64,000 nucleotides of DNA from Methylophilaceae bacterium (GTDB lineage Bacteria > Pseudomonadota > Gammaproteobacteria > Burkholderiales > Methylophilaceae), in NCBI GenBank assembly GCA_013141125.1, contig JABFRO010000001.1, positions 1,364,001 through 1,428,000 on the forward strand, written 5' to 3'. The notes beneath the pieces are model-generated. The model had not been told where the DNA came from, did not search any database, and saw nothing but the letters and a program-made list of their open reading frames with translations. Both the position numbers and the translations under genes were made by a program. This document shows, one piece after another, positions 42,365-50,216 of the stretch (position 1 is its first letter; each line of letters opens with the position of its first letter).

Positions 42365-43048
42365 TTAACTTAACTGCACACCAAAACAATACACATCCAC
42401 GCCACTACCAGGGCTTATGGCACTGGCTGGAATATTCACTCCGGCACGCCAATCATTAATGGCGGTTTGTTTACCCTCACCACTCACCAAAAACAAAACT
42501 TGCCGCGCAGCACTTAGTCTGGAAGCCGAGATTGACACGCGTTCCGCTGGCGGCTTGGGTGCATGGTTCACGGCAATGGCCGCATTACCGTCATCCCATG
42601 GTTTGCCGGGAAACAAACTGGCAGTATGGCCATCCTCTCCCAACCCTAGTAATACCAGATCAAAATCACCCGGATTTTTCAATTGCCCAGCATAAGCCTG
42701 TGCGCCTTGTATAGACCCCAGTTCAGCGGGAATCGCATGAATCTGCCGAGGTGGAATCGCCACATGATAGAGCAGCGCTTGTTCAGCCATCAAACTGTTG
42801 CGGTCTACATGATCACGCGCAAGACAGCGCTCGTCTCCATAATAAACATGCCATTTTGACCAATCCGTTGGTGCATCGCGTAACAATCTATAAACCGCGC
42901 GTGGCGTATTACCCCCGGCCAGCACGATAATAAATTGCCCGCGCTCGGCGATGGCCAACGCGGCTCTTTGCACAATGACATCACAGGCTGCGTGCCATAA
43001 GTTGGAGATGCTATCAAAATGTTGCCATCGAATCTGTTGAGTTTGCAT
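42365..43048 (-). CDS. pgl: 6-phosphogluconolactonase (DevB type)
   Basis: Hydrolyses 6-phosphogluconolactone, the middle step of the oxidative pentose-phosphate pathway. The 227 residues carry LAGGNTPRAVYRLL, YYGDERCLARDHVDRNS and the signature LGLGEDGHTASLFPG. The other two enzymes, Gnd and Zwf, are encoded at 44190-46678, so the pathway is complete here. It is divergent from the dienelactone hydrolase-like gene across 207 bases. Confidence 0.95.
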   Translation of the reverse strand: MQTQQIRWQHFDSISNLWHAACDVIVQRAALAIAERGQFIIVLAGGNTPRAVYRLLRDAPTDWSKWHVYYGDERCLARDHVDRNSLMAEQALLYHVAIPPRQIHAIPAELGSIQGAQAYAGQLKNPGDFDLVLLGLGEDGHTASLFPGKPWDDGNAAIAVNHAPKPPAERVSISASRLSAARQVLFLVSGEGKQTAINDWRAGVNIPASAISPGSGVDVYCFGVQLS

Positions 43049-43255
43049 GATATTTGCTTGCGAAATAATGCTGGCTTGAGAAATGGGGCGAGCTAATCAG
43101 ATTACGTTCTGAAACCATAACATTATTAATCAAAGCTAGCTTGCATTGTAACTTCCCCGACAAATAGCGAAAATTGTCTTACATTTTCACGCTAAATTAT
43201 TGTGCGATTACCCCCTGTTGCATTAACATGAACGCCCGTTTAAAAGGATAAAAAA

Positions 43256-44047
43256 ATGCTCATTAAAGAAAGCGAGATTGCTGATATTGTCACGCCAACC
43301 GGAGATATGCGCTTGCATATTTTTCGTCCATTAGCGCCCGGTAAATACCCCGGCATTCTCATGTACTCGGAAATTTTTCAGGTAACCGCGCCTATTCGTC
43401 GCACCGCGATGATGCTGGCCGGCCACGGCTTTATCGTGGCTTGCCCGGAAATTTACCATGAGCTGGAACCAGCAGGCACGGTGCTTGGCTATGATGAGGA
43501 AGGCACGGTTCGCGGCAATGCGCACAAAATCACCAAAGAGCTTTCTTCGTATGATACCGATGCGCGTGCTGTACTGGATTACCTGAAATCCCGCGATGAT
43601 TGCACCGGCCGTCTGGGCGTGATGGGTATTTGCATAGGCGGGCATCTGGCTTTCCGCGCTGCCATGAATCCTGATGTGTTGGCAACGACTTGTTTCTACG
43701 CCACAGATATTCACAAAAAAGGCTTAGGCTTGGGCACTAACGATAATTCCCTGGATCGCGTACCTGAAATCAAGGGCGAGTTACTGCACATCTGGGGTCG
43801 TCAGGATCCGCATGTACCACTAGAAGGTCGCAATCTGGTAAAAGCGCGTCTGGATGAAGTGGGCACCAAATATACTTGGCATGAATTCAATGGTCAGCAC
43901 GCGTTCATGCGTGACGAAGGTCATCGCTACGATCCGGCCTTGGTGTTGCAAAGCTGGGGCTTATTGCTGGAATTATTCCATCGCCGTCTGGGTTATGGTG
44001 ATCTGGATATTGTTGCCGACACAGCTGCGGCAGAAAGTCGTCATTAA
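43256..44047 (+). CDS. dienelactone hydrolase family protein
   Basis: A 263-residue alpha/beta hydrolase. The nucleophile elbow is MGICIGGH with Cys in place of the usual Ser (about residue 125), as in dienelactone hydrolases. The acid is probably the Asp of WGRQDPHVPL and the base the His of NGQHAFMRDEGHRYD. The substrate cannot be read from sequence; no aromatic degradation genes are nearby, so a housekeeping or carbohydrate-linked role is as likely. An AAAGGA site precedes the ATG. Confidence 0.88.
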   Translation: MLIKESEIADIVTPTGDMRLHIFRPLAPGKYPGILMYSEIFQVTAPIRRTAMMLAGHGFIVACPEIYHELEPAGTVLGYDEEGTVRGNAHKITKELSSYDTDARAVLDYLKSRDDCTGRLGVMGICIGGHLAFRAAMNPDVLATTCFYATDIHKKGLGLGTNDNSLDRVPEIKGELLHIWGRQDPHVPLEGRNLVKARLDEVGTKYTWHEFNGQHAFMRDEGHRYDPALVLQSWGLLLELFHRRLGYGDLDIVADTAAAESRH

Positions 44048-44136
44048 TCCTACTCATTGAGCCATCCTAATACTCGGCATTCAGCCAACTCGGTGAATCC
44101 CCAGCTTTACCAAAACTCAAGCTTTTTTAACAATCC

Positions 44137-44168
44137 CATTCCTCTATACCATAAAGGAATGTTTTTTT
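44137..44168 (+). terminator. rho-independent terminator before gnd
   Basis: Seven-base arms CATTCCT and AGGAATG are followed by seven T residues. It ends rightward transcripts about 90 bases past the dienelactone hydrolase-like gene and lies just ahead of gnd, which therefore needs its own promoter or read-through. Confidence 0.7.
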
Positions 44169-44189
44169 ATCCTTATCCAGGAGTAAGCC

Positions 44190-45116
44190 ATGAAATTAGC
44201 AATGATAGGTTTAGGTAAAATGGGCGGCAACATGGCCACCCGTCTGTTACGTAGCGGGTTTGAAGTAGTGGGTTATGACCGAAGTGCCGAAGTCGTCAAT
44301 ACGCTGGTTACCAAAGAGGGGTTGATTGCCGCCAGCTCAGTAGCTGATGCTGTAAACAAACTGGTAGAGAAAGAGGCCTCAGCCCGCCGTATTATCTGGA
44401 TCATGCTGCCCAGCGGCGATATTACCGAAAATCAAATTAAAGACCTGGTACCGCTGCTGAATAAGGGTGACATTATCATTGATGGTGGCAATTCCAATTA
44501 CAAACACAGCCAAAGGCGTGGTGCCTGGCTAGCTGAACAAGGCATAGGTTTTATGGATAGCGGCACCTCCGGTGGCGTATGGGGCTTGGATAATGGCTAT
44601 TGCCTGATGGTAGGCGCAACGGCAGAAGTCGCAAAAATAGTAGAGCCTATTCTGATTGCGCTGGCTCCTTCCAAAGAAAACGGCTGGGCGCACGTTGGTC
44701 CGGTTGGCTCCGGCCATTTTACCAAAATGATCCACAATGGCATTGAATACGGCATGATGCAGGCCATGGCAGAAGGCCTGGATTTGCTCAAAGGCAAACA
44801 AGAGTTTAATCTGGATCTGGCACAAATCACCGAACTATGGCGGCATGGCTCCGTGGTGCGTAGCTGGTTGCTGGATTTAACCGCTGAAGCCTTGCAACAC
44901 GATCAAACCCTGCACGATATTGAACCGTATGTGGCGGATTCCGGCGAGGGTCGCTGGACGGTGGTAGAAGCTGTAGAGCAAGGTGTGGCCGCGCCGGTGC
45001 TGACACTGGCACTGCAAATGCGTTTTGCCAGCCAGGATGACCACGGCTATAGTCACAGAGTACTTTCCACCATGCGCAATGCCTTTGGCGGCCATGCCAT
45101 CAAGCCTAAAAGTTAA
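44190..45116 (+). CDS. gnd: 6-phosphogluconate dehydrogenase, decarboxylating (short form)
   Basis: Oxidises 6-phosphogluconate to ribulose 5-phosphate and CO2. The 308 residues are the short bacterial form rather than the roughly 470-residue enzyme. The nucleotide-binding loop GLGKMGGNMATRLL is at the N terminus, DSGTSGGVWGLDNG binds substrate, and the catalytic Lys is in HFTKMIHNGIEYGMMQ. AGGAG precedes the ATG. zwf follows by 56 bases, so the two are probably an operon. Confidence 0.95.
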   Translation: MKLAMIGLGKMGGNMATRLLRSGFEVVGYDRSAEVVNTLVTKEGLIAASSVADAVNKLVEKEASARRIIWIMLPSGDITENQIKDLVPLLNKGDIIIDGGNSNYKHSQRRGAWLAEQGIGFMDSGTSGGVWGLDNGYCLMVGATAEVAKIVEPILIALAPSKENGWAHVGPVGSGHFTKMIHNGIEYGMMQAMAEGLDLLKGKQEFNLDLAQITELWRHGSVVRSWLLDLTAEALQHDQTLHDIEPYVADSGEGRWTVVEAVEQGVAAPVLTLALQMRFASQDDHGYSHRVLSTMRNAFGGHAIKPKS

Positions 45117-45172
45117 TAATTTAGAAAATCTCGTTATTTAACGAGACCTCAAACCATGAAAGACATCAAACC

Positions 45173-46678
45173 ATGAAACCCATTGATCCCTGTACGCTGA
45201 TTATTTTTGGCGCTGCTGGCAACCTCTCCCGTGTCAAATTAATGCCGGGGCTATATCGCCTGGAGCGTGGCGGCCGGTTGCCAGAGGGCATGGCCATACT
45301 TTCCGTTGGGCGGCAACATCACACGCGTGAAGATTGGCAAAAAGATGTACGCGCCATGTTGGAAACTAAATTCAAAGGTGATTTGGACGAGGCCATCGTT
45401 GCACGTTTAATGCAACGAATGCACTATCATGAAAATCCGCCTGGCGATGCCAATGCCTATGTGCGTTTAAATGAAACGCTGGCCGATCACTCTGTATTTC
45501 CCGCTAATATCGTGTTTTTCCTCTCGGTTCGCCCTACAGATTTTTCAGACATTGTCAGCCACTTGGCAGGCGTTGATTTGCTGAAAGAAAATAAAGGCTG
45601 GCGCCATGTGATTATTGAAAAGCCTTTCGGCACCGATCTGGTGAGCTCGCAAGCCTTGCAAGATGAGCTTGATAAATATCTTACTGAAAAACAAACCTAT
45701 CGTATTGACCATTATCTGGGCAAAGGCACGGTGCAAAATATCATGGTATTGCGTTTTGCCAATATGTTGCTGGAACCGGTTTGGAACCATCACTATGTGG
45801 ATCATGTGCAAATCACGCACTCTGAAACACTGGGCGTGGGCGACCGCACCGAGTTTTATGAGCATACCGGTGCCTTGCGCGATATGATTCAAAGCCATTT
45901 GTTACAATTAGTAGCACTGGTAGCGATGGAAGCACCTGCCGATATGAGTGCGGATAGTTTGCGCGATGAAAAAGTAAAAGTGCTAAAAACCATACGACCT
46001 TTTACCGAAGAAACCATTAAAACAGACACCTTTCGCGGGCAATATGCAAGCGGCATTATTAATGAAAAATCAGTGCCAGGCTATTTGGAAGAGCATGGCG
46101 TAGCAAAAGACAGCGTGGTTGAAACCTATGCCGCCATGAAGTTTTATGTGGATAATTGGCGTTGGGCAGGCGTGCCATTTTATGTAAACACCGGCAAGCG
46201 CTTAGCCGAAGGCGGCTCATCCATCGCCATTCGTTTTAAAACACCTCCGCAGGATTTAATGCACACGCGTTGCGGGCAAACCTCGCCAGCCAACTGGATT
46301 ATGATAGGCATACAACCCAATGAAACCATGAAAATGGAATTGCAGGTAAAAGTCCCAGGTTTGGACTTAGCCACGCGCACCATGAGCCTGGATGCTTGTT
46401 ATAAGAATGAAGGCGATGAAGATTATGATGCTTACGAAAGTCTGTTGCTGGATGTGATGGAAGGCGATCAATCACTGTTCCTGCGCATGGATGAGGTGGA
46501 ATGGGCCTGGCGTGCCGTTGATCCTATCATCAAGCACTGGGCTGCTGACCGCTCACCCGTTGCGCAATACGCGGCAGGTAGTTGGGGGCCGGCAGGCACT
46601 AAAAACATTTTTGAAAAACCGGAACAGTTCTGGCGGCATTCGATTGAGCTTGGCGGTGCAAAAGTAGAACCTTATTAA
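45173..46678 (+). CDS. zwf: glucose-6-phosphate 1-dehydrogenase
   Basis: First oxidative pentose-phosphate enzyme. The 501 residues carry an N-terminal dinucleotide loop (FGAAGNLSRVKLMPGLY, slightly unlike the usual GASGDLA), EKPFGTD, and the active-site signature RIDHYLGKGTVQN with the catalytic His. Downstream, GVPFYVNTGKRL is typical. The Gnd-Zwf-Pgl set supplies NADPH; in methylotrophs the same enzymes run the dissimilatory ribulose monophosphate cycle, but no methylotrophy gene is seen here. Confidence 0.96.
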   Translation: MKPIDPCTLIIFGAAGNLSRVKLMPGLYRLERGGRLPEGMAILSVGRQHHTREDWQKDVRAMLETKFKGDLDEAIVARLMQRMHYHENPPGDANAYVRLNETLADHSVFPANIVFFLSVRPTDFSDIVSHLAGVDLLKENKGWRHVIIEKPFGTDLVSSQALQDELDKYLTEKQTYRIDHYLGKGTVQNIMVLRFANMLLEPVWNHHYVDHVQITHSETLGVGDRTEFYEHTGALRDMIQSHLLQLVALVAMEAPADMSADSLRDEKVKVLKTIRPFTEETIKTDTFRGQYASGIINEKSVPGYLEEHGVAKDSVVETYAAMKFYVDNWRWAGVPFYVNTGKRLAEGGSSIAIRFKTPPQDLMHTRCGQTSPANWIMIGIQPNETMKMELQVKVPGLDLATRTMSLDACYKNEGDEDYDAYESLLLDVMEGDQSLFLRMDEVEWAWRAVDPIIKHWAADRSPVAQYAAGSWGPAGTKNIFEKPEQFWRHSIELGGAKVEPY

Positions 46679-46700
46679 CGACATTCAACCCTGCCGCTCC

Positions 46701-46738
46701 GAGCCAGTCAGCTTTCAAGCATCAATCGTGACTGGCTC
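46701..46738. other. hairpin downstream of zwf
   Basis: GAGCCAGTCA and TGACTGGCTC form 10-base arms around an 18-base loop, 22 bases after zwf. No T-run follows, so it may be a factor-dependent terminator or a processing signal. Confidence 0.45.
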
Positions 46739-46800
46739 AATAGCATTAAACGCGGTAACTTAACAAATGTTGCGCAGAGCATTAAAAAAATGAATCGGTA

Positions 46801-46878
46801 AGTTGGATAAGCAACGCGCATCCATTTTCTACCATTCGTAGCCATGCAGCTTTTGTGGATGCGCAATGTTTATCCACT
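46801..46878. repeat. imperfect inverted repeat upstream of dcd
   Basis: Arms at 46801-46824 and 46856-46878 share GGATAA and GCGCATCCA blocks with a few mismatches, enclosing about 31 bases. It resembles a small non-coding palindromic repeat. I see no second copy in the window. It lies 80 bases upstream of dcd. Confidence 0.5.
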
Positions 46879-46957
46879 AAAACTTAAGTTAGCAAGTAAA
46901 TCCAATTAACAAGCAACCCAATTTCATTCCTCATAAATCACCTGGCGCATAAACACA

Positions 46958-47533
46958 ATGAGCATTAAATCCGACAAATGGATACGCCGCATGGCAGAAC
47001 AACACGGCATGATAGAGCCGTTCGAGCCGAATCAGGTCAAGCAGAATGCCAATGGCGAGCGCATGGTGTCCTACGGCACCTCCAGCTACGGCTACGATAT
47101 ACGCTGCTCGCGTGAATTCAAGCTGTTTACCAATATCAACAGCACCATTGTTGACCCGAAAAATTTCGATCCCAATTCCTTCGTCGAAGTGAATGCCGAT
47201 TACTGCATCATCCCGCCCAATTCCTTTGCCCTGGCCAGAACCGTGGAATATTTCCGTATCCCGCGCAATGTACTGACCATCTGTCTGGGCAAATCCACCT
47301 ACGCGCGCTGCGGTATCATCGTCAACGTCACCCCGTTTGAGCCCGAGTGGGAGGGCTATGTCACGTTGGAATTTTCCAATACTACACCGCTGCCCGCCAA
47401 AATCTACGCCAACGAAGGCTGCGCGCAAGTGCTGTTTTTTGAAGCCGACGACAATGATATTTGCGAAACCTCCTACAAAGATAGAGGCGGCAAATACCAG
47501 GGGCAGGTTGGCGTGACACTGCCCAAGATATAA
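46958..47533 (+). CDS. dcd: dCTP deaminase
   Basis: Deaminates dCTP to dUTP as the main dTMP precursor route. The 191 residues show [12 protein letters not shown], the substrate-binding [10 protein letters not shown], and the catalytic Glu in [17 protein letters not shown]. The C-terminal [14 protein letters not shown] is intact. It marks the last ordinary gene before the AT-rich His-Xaa-Ser region; the hxsA start is 111 bases downstream. Confidence 0.97.
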   Translation: MSIKSDKWIRRMAEQHGMIEPFEPNQVKQNANGERMVSYGTSSYGYDIRCSREFKLFTNINSTIVDPKNFDPNSFVEVNADYCIIPPNSFALARTVEYFRIPRNVLTICLGKSTYARCGIIVNVTPFEPEWEGYVTLEFSNTTPLPAKIYANEGCAQVLFFEADDNDICETSYKDRGGKYQGQVGVTLPKI

Positions 47534-47644
47534 ATAGCCATGTCAAACGTTAAATTAGTTCTATTAAGTATTTGTGAATATTTAATAGTAATATTGACAA
47601 CTAGTACTTGGGGGGTTCATAGTCGTATTAACCTAGGAGGCAAT

Positions 47645-47923
47645 ATGAATAATAAACGTAAATTTCTGATTCCATTGGTAGCTTTAGCTAGTGCTTTCAT
47701 TACAGGTAATGCTTCAGCAAATGTTGCTAATAACGTTACTGAAACAGTAACTCAAAGCTCAAGCAGTCAAAATGAAAATGTTGTTGCTAACAACGCTGAT
47801 GTGTTCAAGTTCATCTTGAAGACCCCAGCTCAAAGTCAATTCATGGCTTACCATAGCTCACACAGTTCACATAGCTCTCATGCGTCACACGCATCTCATA
47901 GCTCGCATCAATCTGGTTATTAA
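47645..47923 (+). CDS. hxsA: His-Xaa-Ser repeat peptide, HxsA-like precursor
   Basis: A 92-residue precursor-like peptide. A Sec-type signal sequence (KRKFLIPLVALASAF, cleavage likely after NASA near residue 25) is followed by an Asn/Ser/Thr-rich spacer. The C-terminal tail has seven consecutive His-Xaa-Ser triplets starting at the His after FMAY and ending QSGY. These repeats are what the Hxs radical SAM enzymes are believed to act on. I chose the ATG at 47645, preceded by AGGAGG four bases away, over an in-frame ATG at 47540. A TTGACA at 47594 could be a -35 box, but no good -10 is seen. It overlaps hxsD by one base (TAATG). Confidence 0.85.
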   Translation: MNNKRKFLIPLVALASAFITGNASANVANNVTETVTQSSSSQNENVVANNADVFKFILKTPAQSQFMAYHSSHSSHSSHASHASHSSHQSGY

Positions 47924-48231
47924 TGGTAAGTGTTGCTGTTGAACTCGTCTTTGATGAGCGATTATATTCTTTAGAGGCTGTTCAAAAAGCAGCGTATAGG
48001 TTTATTCATCTTTTCACTACGGACATGAGCTTAAGCGACGGCAAGATTGTTTGTTCTCTAAAGCCAACGCAAGAGCAAACGCCTGAGGGTCTAGAGCATT
48101 ATGTTGATGAGTTTAAGAAAGAAGTTCTAGACCAACATTTGAGAATTAAGATAAAAGCTGAAACTGAGGATGTGCGTAATCTAGTTTTAGGTATTGCGTT
48201 CTCAAACTCAGGGTTATTGGCTAGTGAGTAA
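47923..48231 (+). CDS. hxsD: His-Xaa-Ser system protein HxsD
   Basis: A 102-residue cytoplasmic protein always found beside the two Hxs radical SAM genes; its role is unknown, perhaps in precursor recognition. The conserved C-terminal part reads EVLDQHLRIKIKAETEDVRNLVLG, matching the family's Leu-rich DxxLR and TExVRNL pattern, followed by AFSNSGL. It starts at the TAATG overlap with hxsA, and its stop overlaps the GTG of hxsB by 8 bases, so all genes are translationally coupled. Confidence 0.82.
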   Translation: MVSVAVELVFDERLYSLEAVQKAAYRFIHLFTTDMSLSDGKIVCSLKPTQEQTPEGLEHYVDEFKKEVLDQHLRIKIKAETEDVRNLVLGIAFSNSGLLASE

Positions 48232-48331
48232 ATTCCATCAAAAAGAACATTACCTATCAACTGAAACAGAATACAAGCTTCTTCCTTTTAAGTTTGATCG
48301 GCTGAATGATAGCGAATACGTTCTAACTAAC

Positions 48332-50216
48332 GACGCTGTAGAAAAACCCCATTCTAAACCGCCCGTTTATTCCGCAGAGAATTTTTTAAAATGCGCATTT
48401 TCATCCATCCCCAGCCCCTTTTTCGATGTTCATTCATTCCCGCCGTTTTTTTGCCCGGTTCACCGTGTTAGTCCAGCCTATGGGCACTTCTGCACACGCA
48501 TGGTTACCTTCCTGATCCCGGCCTCAGCTGGCATAACCATGATGCGCCAGTTTCTCCACGTTATGCATCAAACAATACAGCTTCCATTGCCCATCCACTT
48601 TATCTTTGCCACGTAGCGTAAAGCGGTGCAGATGTTTATTCCCGCGCAAGTTGCCAAACACGGGTTCCACGGTGGCAAAGCGGCGTGTAATCATTGCCTT
48701 TCCACGCGCACTGTCGATCCTGGCTTTCATTTGTTCCAACACACTGGGGCTGGAATCGCGCCTCCCCTGCAAAAAGGCCACTTGCCGGACCAGTGTTTTA
48801 TCCGGGGTGCGTAAGCACTCGTTACGTTTGTCGCATGGCACACAATCCTGTTTGGCTCCCGAGAATTTGAGGGCGATGCGTCCGCCTATGGTGCAATTGG
48901 AACCATTGCCATACAGTCGTTTTCCGCCCGGACACAGGCAGTGCGAATGATCCTCGGCCAATACAAAGTCGGCAGGCTTGAAACAGCGGGCTTTCTTTTT
49001 GTGTGTGGCGACTTTCCCTGACCTGGCCTTGTTCCACAACGGATCCGGTTTGGCCGTATGAATCCCCTGGTCGGCATAGCGCTCATCGCGCTTGCGGTAA
49101 TCCGGGTCGGGGATATAGGCTTCGATGGATTGGGTGGCCAGTGCCTGGCAATTGCTTTCCGAATAATATCCGGCATCGGCGGTAATCACCGTTTCCGGTG
49201 TCATATAGGCGGCGACGGCTTTTATCGCGGGGAGCAGCAAGGCTTGTTCCGAGCCGGTGCCGTGGGCTTCTGCATCCAGAATGATCTGCGCTTTCTCATC
49301 CACGGTAGCGACACCGGTATAGCCTTGCACCACGCCCTTGCCGGTGGCCATTTTGGCGGATTCGTTATCAGTGCGGTTGGAGAGGATGACGCTGCCACGG
49401 CTGCCCTTGCGGTCATGGGGGTTGGCTTGCAGCCAGTCACGCAGTTGGGTGGCCTCCTTTTGCAATCGCGCGAGCTTGTTGGCCTCGCGTTGCCCCATCG
49501 CTGCCTCCGTGAGCGCGGCATCGGCGCGTTGGTGTTTCTCCAGCAGGGTCTTGGCGGCTTGCTCCATTCTCTCCATTTGCCGCTGATAATCGGCGCGTGT
49601 GCCGGATTTGGCCTTGCTGGCATTGGCGGGCAGTTTAACGCCGTCAATGGCAAACATCTCGCGCCCGATCAAGCCCTGACGATCACACACCAGCAGCACT
49701 TGGGCAAAGAGGGAGGCGATGGCATCGCCCATGCCGGACACAAAGGCGGCAATGGTGCTGAAGTGGGGTTGGCTGTCACCGGAGACGGCGATAAAGACTA
49801 TGTTCTCGCGGCAGGCGGCTTCTATCCTGCGGCTGTAAAGGAGGCCGCGACTGTAGGCGAGCAAAATGATCTTGAGAAGTGCGGCGGGGTGATAGGCGGA
49901 AGCGCCACCGTCGTCGTTCTGGTAACGCGCATGGAAAGCAGAAAGATCGAGTTCGTGATCGATGAGATGGCACAAGGCATGTTCAAAGGTGCCGGGGAGG
50001 ATTTGCTGGTCAAAGTCAACGGCCAGGAGTTTCAGGCCTTTGTGGGTGGGTTTGAAACGTGCCATGGGGAATTCCTGCCGAGCCAGTGAATTGGAATGGC
50101 GGAATTATAACATAAAATCAAGCGGCTACCATCAATAACTTCCAATAAAACAATGGCTTGGGTGAATTCGCGGGGTGGAATTGGGCAAAATTCGGAGGGG
50201 GTTTTTCTACAGCCTC
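48332..50216 (-). mobile_element. IS1182-like insertion sequence, copy 1, inside hxsB
   Basis: A 1,885-bp element with terminal inverted repeats of 19 bases differing at one position (GACGCTGTAGAAAAACCCC and GAGGCTGTAGAAAAACCCC), flanked by the direct repeat AAC (48329-48331 and 50217-50219). It encodes one transposase on the minus strand. Ends and duplication were fixed by comparison with copy 2 and its empty site. The IS1182-like assignment rests on the transposase architecture and is moderate. Confidence 0.92.
48524..50065 (-). CDS. IS1182-like transposase, copy 1
   Basis: A 513-residue DDE transposase that moves its own element. The N-terminal DUF772-like region (about 15-110; ALCHLIDHELDLS, YHPAALLKIILLAYS) precedes the catalytic core, which has a first Asp in FAIDGVKLPANASK (about 147) and a second in TADAGYY. 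A Cys-containing block (CLCPGGKRLY, CVPCDKRNECL) follows, then a C-terminal RRFATVEPVFGNLRGNK segment supplying the Glu. The frame is intact, so the element may still be active. It differs from copy 2 at about a dozen residues. Confidence 0.92.
   Translation of the reverse strand: MARFKPTHKGLKLLAVDFDQQILPGTFEHALCHLIDHELDLSAFHARYQNDDGGASAYHPAALLKIILLAYSRGLLYSRRIEAACRENIVFIAVSGDSQPHFSTIAAFVSGMGDAIASLFAQVLLVCDRQGLIGREMFAIDGVKLPANASKAKSGTRADYQRQMERMEQAAKTLLEKHQRADAALTEAAMGQREANKLARLQKEATQLRDWLQANPHDRKGSRGSVILSNRTDNESAKMATGKGVVQGYTGVATVDEKAQIILDAEAHGTGSEQALLLPAIKAVAAYMTPETVITADAGYYSESNCQALATQSIEAYIPDPDYRKRDERYADQGIHTAKPDPLWNKARSGKVATHKKKARCFKPADFVLAEDHSHCLCPGGKRLYGNGSNCTIGGRIALKFSGAKQDCVPCDKRNECLRTPDKTLVRQVAFLQGRRDSSPSVLEQMKARIDSARGKAMITRRFATVEPVFGNLRGNKHLHRFTLRGKDKVDGQWKLYCLMHNVEKLAHHGYAS

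Noticed and set aside
47540-47644. 35-codon N-terminal extension of HxsA from an ATG just after dcd
   Set aside because: The ATG at 47645 has a strong AGGAGG site at proper spacing and opens directly into a signal peptide; the extension lacks both.
47881-47923. His/Ser triplet DNA repeats considered as a CRISPR or simple satellite
   Set aside because: Units are coding, short and vary at synonymous positions; no spacer structure.
48194-48616. 140-residue frame spanning the hxsB start and the insertion sequence end
   Set aside because: Only codons 11-46 are native hxsB (and 37 onward are element sequence); it is a read-through artefact of the insertion.
49058-50089. 343-residue frame opposite transposase copy 1, with a counterpart opposite copy 2 (53186-54064)
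   Set aside because: Antisense shadow of the transposase; repetitive Gly/His-rich composition and no domain.
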